A DNA stretch of 64,000 bases, from contig NZ_JBIGHW010000002.1 in NCBI RefSeq assembly GCF_043555875.1, positions 434,001 to 498,000 on the forward strand, written 5' to 3'. The notes below the pieces were generated by a model. It was not told where the DNA came from, searched no databases, and saw only the letters and a program-made list of their open reading frames with translations. Each line of letters opens with the position of its first letter. Position 1 is the stretch's first letter. The stretch is from Pelomonas margarita (GTDB lineage: Bacteria > Pseudomonadota > Gammaproteobacteria > Burkholderiales > Burkholderiaceae_C). This document shows positions 53,876-63,266 of the stretch, piece by piece. A program made the translations under genes and the position numbers.

Positions 53876-55204
53876 TCAGCGGCGAGCCTTTTGCAACGCC
53901 TTGTTGACACGCTTTTCGACGCTGGCCTGCACCTCGGCCACGGGCTTGCCCGACAGCAGCAGGTTGGCTACGTCCTCGCCGATCAGCAGTTCGATGTTGC
54001 GTTGCGTGGGCACGTTGCCCGGCATGGACGCGCCGGTGGTGGTGATCTCGGCCAGCGCCGCCCGCTGCGGCAGCGCGCGGAAGGCTTCGCTCTGTGCCAC
54101 GGTCTGGCTGACCGGCAGGTGGCCGGTGCGCGACCACTCGGCGGTGCGGTCCCAGACGAACTTCAGGAAGGTCAGCGCGGCCTCGTGGCTCTTCGCGTCG
54201 GTCGTGCCGCCCTTGAACAGCGCCCACGAGTGGCCGTCGGCAAACACCGCCGGGCGCTCGTACAACTGCGCGAATGGCCGCACCGCATAGCCGCCCTTCA
54301 ACGGCGAGTCCGGCTTCTGCGATTCGCGCAGGAACTGGTCGATGGTCCAGGTGCCCACGACGACGACGCCGGCCTGGCCGTTCAGGAAGGCCTGGTTGGC
54401 GGCCGCGTAGTCGAGGTTGGGCCGCACGTGGCCTTCCTGGTAGAGCGTCTGCATCAGCGACAGCGCGTTCGTCACGGCGGGCTGCTGCATGGTGATGCGC
54501 TTGCCATCAGCCGAGAACAGCGGGGCGCCCTGCTGCGCGATCAGCGTCTGGAACGTGCGGTTGTTGGCGGCGGTCTCGTTGGCCACGGCCCAGGCGAAGA
54601 AGGGCTTGCCCGTCTTCTGCTTGAACTGGCGCGCCTGCGCGAGCAGCTCTTCTGGCGAGCGCGGCAGCACCGGCTGGCCGTCGGCGCCCAGCAGGCCGGC
54701 CTGCTTCATCAGCGTGGTGTTGATGTGCCACAGCCAGGCCCAGGTGTCGAAGGGCAGCGCATAGGTCTGGCCGTTGAACGTGGTGCCCTTGCGGGCATGT
54801 TCGGTGAAGTCGTCCACCGGCACACCCACGCGGGCGAGGTCGGCATCCAGCGGCAGCACCAGCTTGCGCCGCACATAGTCGCCCAAAGCGGATTCGTGCA
54901 TGACGGCGACCGTCGGGATGTCCTTGGACACCAGGCGAGCGGTGAGCTGGTCGTAGTACGGGCCCCATTCGCCGATCTGCGTCTTCACGACGATGTCGGG
55001 GTGCGTGGCGTTGAACTCGTTGACCAGCGCGGTGACGATGCCGCATTCGCCCACGCCTTCAGACGCGCGCGCGACCTGGCCGAACTGCGACTCGCAGCTG
55101 CCGAAGAAGCGCATCAGCGTGATCTCGGTCTTGGCCGGGTCCTTGGCGCCCTGGCTGCAGGCCGTGAGCAGCGCGGCGGAAAGACAAATCAACAGGCGCT
55201 TCAT
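53876..55204 (-). CDS. Sugar ABC transporter solute-binding lipoprotein
   Basis: 442 residues. Lipoprotein signal MKRLLICLSAALLTACSQG with lipid cysteine in LTAC. Family 1 extracellular solute-binding fold (UgpB/MalE-like): NATHPDIVVKTQIGEWGPYY, TYALPFDTWAWLWHINTTLM, GQAGVVVVGTWTIDQFL. It captures a sugar or oligosaccharide in the periplasm for the permeases upstream; arabino-oligosaccharides are likely from context. The ATG lies exactly at the end of a 238-bp MITE-like element, so its ribosome site is element-derived: only CTAGG directly abuts the ATG. Confidence 0.92.
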   Translation of the reverse strand: MKRLLICLSAALLTACSQGAKDPAKTEITLMRFFGSCESQFGQVARASEGVGECGIVTALVNEFNATHPDIVVKTQIGEWGPYYDQLTARLVSKDIPTVAVMHESALGDYVRRKLVLPLDADLARVGVPVDDFTEHARKGTTFNGQTYALPFDTWAWLWHINTTLMKQAGLLGADGQPVLPRSPEELLAQARQFKQKTGKPFFAWAVANETAANNRTFQTLIAQQGAPLFSADGKRITMQQPAVTNALSLMQTLYQEGHVRPNLDYAAANQAFLNGQAGVVVVGTWTIDQFLRESQKPDSPLKGGYAVRPFAQLYERPAVFADGHSWALFKGGTTDAKSHEAALTFLKFVWDRTAEWSRTGHLPVSQTVAQSEAFRALPQRAALAEITTTGASMPGNVPTQRNIELLIGEDVANLLLSGKPVAEVQASVEKRVNKALQKARR

Positions 55205-55440
55205 CCTAGATCCGGTAGTTGGGCGCGCCTGAGGGCCAGGCGAGGCGGGCTGTTGGCAAGGCGCGCCGACGCAGTGGGCTCCTGCCCACAAGGAGAAGCA
55301 ACGCAGCCAGCGGCCCGAAGCGACGGGCCAGCAGGCGTGCAGCGTTGGTCATCGCGGTGGTGACGTGGGCGGCGGCGCAAAGGTGTTGAGGTCACAAGAC
55401 TTCCGATCAGTGGCGAGCGGTCAACTGCCGGATCTAGGAT
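55203..55440. repeat. MITE-like element, family 2, between permease stop and binding-protein start
   Basis: 238 bp with 19-bp inverted ends: ATCCTAGATCCGGTAGTTG at 55203-55221 and its complement, one mismatch, at 55422-55440. The inside shares AAGGCGCGCCGACGCAGTGG and CCCACAAGGAGAAGCAAC with the second copy at 61059-61298. The outermost AT pairs overlap the SBP start codon and the permease stop codon. No transposase and no coding capacity. Confidence 0.85.
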
Positions 55441-56276
55441 CACGACTTGCCCGTCCCGGCGACCGCCGTCACGAGGTGGCGTTGGAAGAAGAGGTACAGC
55501 ATCAGCGCGGGCACACCGGCGAACACGGCCTGGGCCATCAGGAAGCCCAGCCCTTCCGACTGCGCGAAGTTCGTCTGTGTGGACGCCAGGCCGCGGGTCA
55601 GCGTGTACATGTCGGGCTGCGTCGCGATGACGAGCGGCCACAGGTAGTCGTTCCAGCAGGCAAGGAAGGTGAAGATGCCGAGCGTGGCCTGGGCGGGCAG
55701 AGTCAGCGGCAGGATGATGGTCAGGAAGGTCTTGAAGCGCGACGCGTTGTCCAGCATCGCGGCCTCTTCCAGCTCGGCGGGGATGGCCTTGAAGTACTGC
55801 GTCATCAGGTACACGCCGAACGGCGCGGCCAGGCCTGGGAGTGCCAGGCCGGCGATGGTGTTCTGCAGGTTCCAGTCCGAGAACAGCCGGTGCAGCGGGA
55901 TGAAGACCGACTGCGCCGGCACGGCCAGGCCGAACATGACGAGGGCGAACAGCAGCTTGCGGCCGGGGAACTCGCAGCGCGCGAAGCCGTAACCGGCCAG
56001 CGACGACAGCACCAGCACGCCCACTGTCTGCAGCAGCGCCACGAGCGCGCTGTTGCCCAGCCAGCGAAACACCTGCGAGGTCTGCAGGATGTCCAGGTAG
56101 TTGACCAGCGTGTAGGGTGGCGCCAGGAACACGTCGGTGTGGCGCAGCAGGAATTCATTGGGCTTGAAGGACAGCGCCAGCACCCACAGCAGCGGGGCCA
56201 TCCAGACCAGCGCGAGCAGCGTCAGCGCGGCCATGACGATGCGGTCGAACCAACCGCGTCTGAGCAAGGGGTTCAT
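55440..56276 (-). CDS. Sugar ABC transporter permease (MalG/UgpE-like)
   Basis: 278 residues from MNPLLRRGWF. Six membrane helices, including IVMAALTLLALVWMAPLLWV and SALVALLQTVGVLVLSSLAG. EAA loop EEAAMLDNASRFKTFLTIIL contacts the ATPase. This is the second subunit of the CUT1-type importer. Its stop codon shares its last base with the end of the family 2 element. Separated from the first permease gene by 141 bp with no feature I can name. Confidence 0.93.
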   Translation of the reverse strand: MNPLLRRGWFDRIVMAALTLLALVWMAPLLWVLALSFKPNEFLLRHTDVFLAPPYTLVNYLDILQTSQVFRWLGNSALVALLQTVGVLVLSSLAGYGFARCEFPGRKLLFALVMFGLAVPAQSVFIPLHRLFSDWNLQNTIAGLALPGLAAPFGVYLMTQYFKAIPAELEEAAMLDNASRFKTFLTIILPLTLPAQATLGIFTFLACWNDYLWPLVIATQPDMYTLTRGLASTQTNFAQSEGLGFLMAQAVFAGVPALMLYLFFQRHLVTAVAGTGKS

Positions 56277-56417
56277 GTCAGTTTTCCATTCCGCATTCGG
56301 GCCGAGCGCCGGGCCGCTCCCAAGCCGGCCCGCTTGGGCGATGTGCTCGCGGCTCGATGCCGCGGGCATCGCCGTCCCTGCGGGGGACCGGCCAACGTAC
56401 TCGTTGGACGAGGGGCT

Positions 56418-57302
56418 TCATCTTTTGTCTCGTTCGAGCCAGAGCTGGGCGGAGACGCCGACCAGCATGATGGCCAGCAGGATCTGCGAGGCCGCCGTCG
56501 CGTAGCCTAGCGAGAGCTGCATGAAGGCCTGCTCGTAGGTGAACTGCACGATGGACCGCGTGGTGTTGTTGGGCCCGCCGTTGGTCATCAGCATGATCTG
56601 CGGGAAGACCTGGAACTGGCGAATCACCTCGATCAGCGCGACCAGCACGATGGCGCGCTTGAGGCTGGGCAGCGTGATGTGTGTCAGCACGCGCCAGCGC
56701 GGCGTGTTGTCCAGCGCGGCGGCTTCGTAGATGTCGCCAGGGATCTGCTGCAGCGCCGACAGGAACATGATCATCGGCAGGCCGATGATCCACCAGACGG
56801 TGACGAGGGCGATGGTCAGCAGCGCCAGGTTGTCGCTGGTCAGCAGTGGCAGCTCGGGGATGCCTAAAGCGGTGAACATCTGCGCAATCAGGCCGCGCTC
56901 GGGCATGAGGGCCAACTTCCAGACCAACGTGATCAGCGTGACCGAGAAGACCGATGCGCAGAAGAAGGTGGCGCGCAGGAAGGTGGCGAGCTTGCCGGGG
57001 CGGTTGAGTGCCAGCGCCAGCATCAGCGACAGGATGACGAAGATGGGCGTGCTGATGGCGACGAAGCGCAGCGTGTTCCAAACGACCTGGCGGAAGACCT
57101 CGTCCTGCCAGAGCTCGGCGTAGTTGGCCAGGCCCACCCAGAAGCTGTCGTCGGACAGCAGATCGTGGTCGTGGAAGCTGATCCACACGCCCTTGGCGAG
57201 CGGCCACAGCAGCATCAGCGCGTACATCGCCACGAAGGGCAGTACGAAGAGGGCGTAGGCGGGGCGGCTGGCGCGCAGGCCGACGGTGGGGGCGGCGCTC
57301 AT
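56418..57302 (-). CDS. Sugar ABC transporter permease (MalF/UgpA-like)
   Basis: 294 residues, six helices (AYALFVLPFVAMYALMLLWP; FVAISTPIFVILSLMLALAL; ALLTIALVTVWWIIGLPMIM). EAA loop YEAAALDNTPRWRVLTHITL. First of the two permease subunits of the CUT1 importer. The ATPase gene of the same transporter lies upstream beyond a 619-bp repeat-filled gap, which could weaken co-transcription. Confidence 0.93.
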   Translation of the reverse strand: MSAAPTVGLRASRPAYALFVLPFVAMYALMLLWPLAKGVWISFHDHDLLSDDSFWVGLANYAELWQDEVFRQVVWNTLRFVAISTPIFVILSLMLALALNRPGKLATFLRATFFCASVFSVTLITLVWKLALMPERGLIAQMFTALGIPELPLLTSDNLALLTIALVTVWWIIGLPMIMFLSALQQIPGDIYEAAALDNTPRWRVLTHITLPSLKRAIVLVALIEVIRQFQVFPQIMLMTNGGPNNTTRSIVQFTYEQAFMQLSLGYATAASQILLAIMLVGVSAQLWLERDKR

Positions 57303-57339
57303 TGGGTTGGCTCCGGCTGGTTCGGCTTGATGGCTAGGC

Positions 57340-57605
57340 CCATGCCGGGAGTCCCGCCCGGCGGCGGGGTAACTTTCTTCTGCGGGGCCAGAAGAAAGTC
57401 ACCAAAGAAGAGGCCCTGAACCGCACACCAGCACCAATTGCACGAGCTGCGCCGTGCAACAGCCAGCGGGAGCTGGCGCAGATGCGAGCCGCTGCGCTCT
57501 CGCCTACCACTTGTGACGAGCGCCATCCATCGTTCCTTCAAACCGGTTAACGCCGGCTGCACGCCGGGCTCATCCGTTGAATGCAACGCCGCTCGGGTGG
57601 CGTGA
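57340..57605 (+). repeat. 285-bp dispersed repeat, copy C
   Basis: Hairpin ACTTTCTTCTG-CGGGGC-CAGAAGAAAGT at 57372-57399, identical to copy A, then AGAGGCCCTGAACCGCACAC and, near the end, ACGCCGGCTGCACGCCGGGC and AACGCCGCTCGGG. The centre differs from copies A and B. Confidence 0.8.
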
Positions 57606-57845
57606 TCGCTACGCGTTTTCGTATCGAGGCTACGGCGCAGCCGAGCCGTTGGGCTTCGCTGAGTCCCCCCTTCTAAACCGCCGAGAAGCGCAGAAGCCCA
57701 GGGCGCGCGCGAAGCGCGCTTCAAGCACTGACTCCGCACAGTTGTTTGACCGGAGCGTAGCGGAGGGAGTTCTGTGCGGGCCCAGGGCTTCGAGCATCGC
57801 AGGGCAGCCCGAAGGGCCGGTTTTGCAGGGGCGCTTTCTTTGCTT

Positions 57846-57869
57846 ACTTTCTTGTGCGCACAAGAAAGT
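57846..57869. repeat. Perfect 24-bp palindrome, related hairpin family
   Basis: Arms ACTTTCTTGTGC and GCACAAGAAAGT with no loop, flanked by CTTTGCTTACTTT-type sequence. It shares the ACTTTCTT/AAGAAAGT core with the copy A-C hairpins and is probably a cousin. It is 53 bp past the 3' end of the ATPase gene, so it may also end that transcript. Confidence 0.75.
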
Positions 57870-57921
57870 GAGTCGGCCGCCGGGACGAAATCCCGGCTGG
57901 GCCTTCGCGGCAAGCCGTGCC

Positions 57922-59013
<1,092 letters not shown>

Positions 59014-59026
59014 GGCAGTCTCCGGT

Positions 59027-59959
59027 TCATTCTTCTTGGATCACGGGCCAGCCGTCTGCGGACCAGCTCAGTTGCGCGATGCGCAGATGCGGCTTGCCGC
59101 CGCGTTCGGTGTCGTAGGCGTGGTGCACGATCACGTCACCGACGACGTCCTGGTGCCCCGGCCCCTTCCAGCGCGTGCCGGTGGCGGCCAGCAGCTTCGT
59201 GCCGCCACCGTCCATCAAGTCGCGGCCTTCGCGGTCCAGGTAAGGCCCGGTCACGGCGCGGGCGCGGCCCACGCGGACGTTGTAGGTGCTGTCGGCGCCC
59301 TTGCAGCACAGGTCGTAGGACGCGAACAGGTAGACCCAGTCGCCACGCCGCACGATCGTCGGCGCTTCGATGGCCGGGCTGCGCGCGATGAAGCGCGTGC
59401 TGCCGATGGGCTTGAGCGTCACCGCGTCCAGCGGCGTCAGCCGCAGCCCGCCCCAGAAGGAGCCGTAGCTCAGCCACAGCGTGCCGTCGCGGTCGGCGAA
59501 GAGGTCGGGGTCGATCGCGTTGAAGTTGTCGCTGGCCACGCTCTGCACGACCAGGCCGTCATCGCGCCAGTCGTTGCCGTCCGGCCGGTCGCTGCTGGCC
59601 AGGCCGATGGCCGAGCGGTTCTTGCCGAAGGTGGAGATGGAGTACAGCAGCCAGGTGCGGCCCTGGTGCTGGAACACCTTGGGTGCCCAGACGTCCAGCC
59701 CCTTGTGCTCGGGCACGGCCTGCGCCCACCAGGCGGGAGCCTGCTCGAACACCGGCGCCAGTCGCTGCCAGGTCTTGCCCTGGTCGCTGGAGGCCAGGCG
59801 CTGCAGGCCCTTGCCGGTCGTGAAGACGAACCAGCGGTCGGGCTGGATCAGCAGCGTCGGGTCGTGCGCGCCGGGCTCGGGCTGCGGCGGCTCGACGGCG
59901 TCGACACGCGTGCCCAGACACAGCGCCAGTGTCGCCACCAGCGCCCACAGCGCGCGCAT
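59027..59959 (-). CDS. GH43 arabinan endo-1,5-alpha-L-arabinanase
   Basis: 310 residues with a signal peptide (MRALWALVATLALCLGTRVD). Five-bladed propeller: general base Asp33 in GAHDPTLLIQP, Asp150 in FNAIDPDLFADRDG, general acid Glu198 in SPAIEAPTIVRR, then YLFASYDLCCKGADSTYNVR, a stretch diagnostic for endo-arabinanases, and GPGHQDVVGD with the conserved histidine. Cuts the backbone of pectic arabinan outside the cytoplasm. Its ATG overlaps the stop of the upstream dehydratase gene by 1 bp (TAATG). Confidence 0.91.
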   Translation of the reverse strand: MRALWALVATLALCLGTRVDAVEPPQPEPGAHDPTLLIQPDRWFVFTTGKGLQRLASSDQGKTWQRLAPVFEQAPAWWAQAVPEHKGLDVWAPKVFQHQGRTWLLYSISTFGKNRSAIGLASSDRPDGNDWRDDGLVVQSVASDNFNAIDPDLFADRDGTLWLSYGSFWGGLRLTPLDAVTLKPIGSTRFIARSPAIEAPTIVRRGDWVYLFASYDLCCKGADSTYNVRVGRARAVTGPYLDREGRDLMDGGGTKLLAATGTRWKGPGHQDVVGDVIVHHAYDTERGGKPHLRIAQLSWSADGWPVIQEE

Positions 59960-60888
59960 TACTTGCCCCAGCGAAGCACGAGGGGGTCGAGGCGCTTGGC
60001 TGCGTCCAGCAGGCCGGCGCGCGTCTCGGGGCTCATCTCGGGGAAGGGGTGGCGCGGCGCGTCGCTCTGGATGATGCCGCCGGCCTTCATCAGCGCCTTG
60101 GCGGTCAGGATGCCGCCCTGGCGGTTCTCGTAGTTGATCAGCGGCAGCCAGCGGCCGTACTCGACGACGGCGGTCTCGCGGTCCCCGGCGTGGAATGCAT
60201 CGAAGATCTTGCGGATGCCGTCGGGGAAGGCGCCACCCGTCATCGCGCCGGTGGCACCGGCGTCGAGGTCGGCCAGCAGCGTGATGGCTTCCTCGCCATC
60301 CCAAGGGCCTTCGATGGCGGCACCGCCGACGCGGATCAGCTCGCGCATCTTGGCGGCGGCCTGCGGCATCTCCAGCTTGAAGTACTTCACGTTGGCGATG
60401 TTCTGCGCCATGCGCGCCAGCAGCGGCACCGACAGCGGCGTGCCGGCGACAGGGGCGTCCTGAATCATGATCGGGATCGCGATCGCGTCGGACAGGCGTT
60501 GGTAGAAGCCTTCGATCTGGCCTTCCGACACGCGGAACGTGGCGCCGTGGTACGGCGGCATGACCATGACCATCGCCGCGCCGAGCTGTTGCGCCAGTTG
60601 GCTGCGCTCGATGCAGATCTGCGTGGAGTAGTGCGTCGTCGTGACGATGACGGGCACGCGGCCGGCGACGTGTTCCAGGATGGCGCGCGTCAGCGTCTCG
60701 CGCTCGGCGTCCGACAGCACGAACTGCTCGGAGAAGTTCGCCAGGATGCACAGGCCCGTGGAGCCGGCGTCGATCATGAAGTCCACGCAGCGCAGCTGGC
60801 CGGGGAGGTCCAGCGTGCCGTCGGCGTTGAAGATGGTCGGCACGACGGGGAAGACGCCGCGATAGGGGCGGGAGGTGGAGGCGCTCAT
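59959..60888 (-). CDS. araD: 2-keto-3-deoxy-L-arabonate dehydratase
   Basis: Class I DapA-superfamily enzyme that turns 2-keto-3-deoxy-L-arabonate into alpha-ketoglutarate semialdehyde in the non-phosphorylative L-arabinose pathway. 309 residues, the same length as I recall for the Azospirillum brasilense enzyme, which it closely resembles (GLCILANFSEQF, MPPYHGATFRV, EGPWDGEEAITLLADL). Schiff-base Lys171 in VKYFKLEMP; Tyr113 in PYHG. Symbol as in Azospirillum, not the E. coli epimerase araD. First gene of the leftward operon. Confidence 0.92.
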   Translation of the reverse strand: MSASTSRPYRGVFPVVPTIFNADGTLDLPGQLRCVDFMIDAGSTGLCILANFSEQFVLSDAERETLTRAILEHVAGRVPVIVTTTHYSTQICIERSQLAQQLGAAMVMVMPPYHGATFRVSEGQIEGFYQRLSDAIAIPIMIQDAPVAGTPLSVPLLARMAQNIANVKYFKLEMPQAAAKMRELIRVGGAAIEGPWDGEEAITLLADLDAGATGAMTGGAFPDGIRKIFDAFHAGDRETAVVEYGRWLPLINYENRQGGILTAKALMKAGGIIQSDAPRHPFPEMSPETRAGLLDAAKRLDPLVLRWGK

Positions 60889-61349
60889 GTGCGGTCCCTT
60901 GTCTCTGGGGGAAGTTGGATCAAGCACCGGCGTGACGCGGCGCACGGCCGGCTGTCATCGTCGGCATGCCATCATTAAAGTATGACTATTTAAGCAAGAT
61001 CATTGGGGTTAACCCGAAAATTGCCGGCTTTGCAAACAAAAAAGTATGACTAATAATTGAACCTGGATCCGGCAGTTGGGCACACCCGAGGGCGTGGCGA
61101 GGCGGGTCGCTGGCAAGGCGCGCCGACGCAGTGGGCTCGTGCCCACAAGGAGAAGCAACACAGCCAGCGGCTCGAAGCGCCACGCCCTCGGGTGTGAAGC
61201 GCTGATCGCTGACGTGGGGAACCCGGCGTCAGCGCCAACGTGTTGACCGGGCAGCACCTGCTGTCAATCGCAAGCGGTCAGCTGTCGGATCCAGGTTCAA
61301 ACATTGCCTGGCCGGAGAGCCGGGGCCGCTGATCTTCCGGAGACATTCG
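60889..61349. promoter_or_regulatory. Divergent control region of the arabinose cluster
   Basis: 461 bp with an AT-rich core (60968-61060) and, on its right, a family 2 MITE-like element (61059-61298). Direct repeats AAAGTATGACTA at 60977-60988 and 61041-61052 lie 64 bp apart; each contains GTATGAC, which fits the GT-N3-AC core of FadR-type operators. A plausible rightward promoter is TTGCAA (61030) with AATAAT (61052), spaced 16. Nothing else is seen in the rest. Confidence 0.6.
61059..61298. repeat. MITE-like element, family 2, second copy
   Basis: 240 bp with 20-bp inverted ends: GAACCTGGATCCGGCAGTTG on the left, and on the right its complement with two mismatches. The left arm inside (AAGGCGCGCCGACGCAGTGG, CCCACAAGGAGAAGCAAC) matches the copy at 55203-55440. 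It lies between the putative promoter and the SDR gene, so it would form part of that gene's 5' untranslated region. Confidence 0.83.
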
Positions 61350-62117
61350 ATGAGTTCCCTCGCCCGTTTTCCCAGCCTGCAGGACCGGGCGGTCCTGATC
61401 ACGGGCGGTGCCACCGGCATCGGCGAGACGCTGGTCGAGGCCTTCGCCGCGCAGGGCGCTCGGGTGGCCTTCATCGACCTGGCCGCCATTGAGGGCGAGG
61501 CCCTGGCGGCGCGGCTGGCCGGCAGCTCGCGCTACGCGCCGCAGTTCATGGCGGCGGACCTGTCCCAGGTTGATGCGCTGCGCGCCGCCATCGCTGCGCT
61601 GCGCGAGCGCACCGGCCCGTTCAGCGTGCTTTTGAACAACGCGGCCAACGACAAGCGCCATGCGGTCGAAGACACCACGCCCGAGTTCTGGGACGCGAGC
61701 ACCGCCGTCAACCTCAAGCACCAGTTCTTCGCGGCCCAGGCCGTGCTGCCCGACATGAAGGCGCTGGGCGGCGGCAGCATCGTCAACTTCGGCAGCATCA
61801 GCTGGATGCTCAAGCAGGGCGGCATGCCCGCGTACACGGCCAGCAAGGCGGCCGCACAAGGTCTGACGCGCTGCCTGGCACGCGATTTCGGTCCGCACAA
61901 CATCCGCGTCAACACGCTGGTGCCGGGCTGGGTGATGACGGAAAAGCAATTGAAGCTCTGGGTCACCGAAGAGACCAAGCAGGAAATCGCCAAGGGTCAG
62001 TGCATCAACGCACCGCTGATGCCGCAGCACATTGCGAGCATGGCCTTGTTCCTCGCTGCTGACGACAGCGCCATGTGCACCGCACAGGATTTCGTCGTGG
62101 ACGGAGGTTGGGTATGA
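61350..62117 (+). CDS. SDR-family sugar dehydrogenase, probable L-arabinose/D-galactose 1-dehydrogenase
   Basis: 255 residues, classical SDR. Cofactor motif LITGGATGIGETL (17-29), NNAAND (96-101), serine around 149-151 in NFGSISWM, Tyr162 and Lys166 in AYTASKAAA. The acidic residue after strand 2 (FIDLAAIEG) suggests NAD. Placed divergent from 2-keto-3-deoxyarabonate dehydratase and next to aldose epimerase and a lactonase, it is the likely first oxidation step, giving an arabinonolactone. Start ATG 61350. Substrate from context. Confidence 0.85.
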   Translation: MSSLARFPSLQDRAVLITGGATGIGETLVEAFAAQGARVAFIDLAAIEGEALAARLAGSSRYAPQFMAADLSQVDALRAAIAALRERTGPFSVLLNNAANDKRHAVEDTTPEFWDASTAVNLKHQFFAAQAVLPDMKALGGGSIVNFGSISWMLKQGGMPAYTASKAAAQGLTRCLARDFGPHNIRVNTLVPGWVMTEKQLKLWVTEETKQEIAKGQCINAPLMPQHIASMALFLAADDSAMCTAQDFVVDGGWV

Positions 62118-62131
62118 GCGCCGCGCAGGGC

Positions 62132-62163
62132 CGCCCCAAGCAAGCTCGCTCCCGCTTGGCGGG
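62132..62163. repeat. GC-rich REP-like hairpin
   Basis: CCGCCCCAAGC and GCTTGGCGG pair across CTCGCTCCC-type loop sequence. It sits in the 73-bp gap between the SDR and epimerase genes. Similar in style to the palindrome captured in putA. Confidence 0.55.
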
Positions 62164-62190
62164 ACAGGCCGCAGGCCGAAGGGTGCACCA

Positions 62191-63258
62191 ATGACCGTGG
62201 AATGCCGCGAATACGGACGCCTGCCCGATGGCCGGGCGGTGCATGAATACACGCTGGAAAACGGCCTGGGCCTGAAGCTCACCGCCATCACGCTGGGCGG
62301 CATCGTCACCGGCCTGTGGACGCCCGACGCGCAGGGCACCGCAGCCAACGTCGTGCTGGGCTTCGACAACCTGGACGACTACGTCCACCGCAACCCGTCC
62401 TTCGGCATCATCGTCGGCCGCTACGGCAACCGCATCGCCGGGGCGAGCTTCGAGCTCGACGGTGAGACCCACGCGCTGGCCCGCAACGATGGCCCCAACT
62501 GCCTGCATGGCGGCACCGAGGGCTTCGGCCACCGGCTCTGGCAGGCCGAACCTGACCCGCCCCGCCCGGGCGAAGCAGCGGCGCTGCGCTTCAGCCTCAC
62601 CAGTCCGCATGGCGACCAGGGCTTCCCCGGCGAGCTGCAGGTCCGCGTGCGCTATGCGCTGAGCGCCATCGACAACAGCTGGCGCGTCGACTACGAGGCC
62701 ACGACCGACCGCGCCACCGTCGTCAACCTGACGCACCACGACTACTTCAACCTCGCCGGTCGCGGCAGCGTGCTGGGCCATCGCCTGACGATTCCCGCGT
62801 CGCGCTATAGCGAGGTGGATGCGCACCTGATCCCGCTGCAGCACGCCGCCGTGGACGGCACGCCGTTCGACTTCCGCACGGCGACCGTCATCGAGGCCCG
62901 CATACGCCAGGCCCACCCGCAGCTGCTGCGCGCCAAGGGCTATGACCACAACTGGCTGCTGGACGGCGCGCCCGACGCCGACGGCCTGCGCGCTGCCGCC
63001 ACGTTGGAGGACCCCGCCACCGGCCGCCGCATGGACGTGCTGACCAGCGAGCCTGCGCTGCAGTTCTACTCCGGCAACTTCCTGGACGGCACGCTGGCCG
63101 GCCCGGGTGGCCACATCTACCGCCAGGGCGACGGCCTGTGCCTGGAGACCCAGCACAACCCCGACTCGCCGCACCACGAAGCCGGCGCCGACTGGCTCAG
63201 CACCGTGCTGCGGCCCGGCGAGGTGTTCCGCAGCACCACAATCCACCGCTTCACCTAG
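62191..63258 (+). CDS. galM: Aldose 1-epimerase
   Basis: Interconverts alpha and beta anomers of aldoses such as galactose or arabinose, supplying the anomer the dehydrogenase uses. 355 residues. Family signs are GRYGNRIAGASFELDG, NDGPNCLHGGTEGF (binding His), THHDYFNLAGRG (catalytic His), DHNWLLDG and CLETQHNPDSPHH with the catalytic glutamate. No signal peptide, so cytosolic. Start ATG 62191. It ends 8 bp before the thioesterase gene. Confidence 0.92.
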   Translation: MTVECREYGRLPDGRAVHEYTLENGLGLKLTAITLGGIVTGLWTPDAQGTAANVVLGFDNLDDYVHRNPSFGIIVGRYGNRIAGASFELDGETHALARNDGPNCLHGGTEGFGHRLWQAEPDPPRPGEAAALRFSLTSPHGDQGFPGELQVRVRYALSAIDNSWRVDYEATTDRATVVNLTHHDYFNLAGRGSVLGHRLTIPASRYSEVDAHLIPLQHAAVDGTPFDFRTATVIEARIRQAHPQLLRAKGYDHNWLLDGAPDADGLRAAATLEDPATGRRMDVLTSEPALQFYSGNFLDGTLAGPGGHIYRQGDGLCLETQHNPDSPHHEAGADWLSTVLRPGEVFRSTTIHRFT

Positions 63259-63266
63259 GAGCGCTG

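Larger units (their letters stand above)
57303..57921. other. Repeat-filled gap inside the transporter operon
   Basis: 619 bp without a credible gene between the ATPase and first permease genes. Copy C of the 285-bp repeat occupies 57340-57605. The rest holds GC palindromes (GCGCGCGAAGCGCGC near 57710; CGCACAG...CTGTGCG around 57737-57780) and a second hairpin family at 57846-57869. Confidence 0.75.

Noticed and set aside
61059..61298. Riboswitch or structured leader upstream of the SDR gene
   Set aside because: The same sequence occurs between permease and binding-protein genes with long inverted ends, which fits a transposable repeat better than a conserved aptamer.
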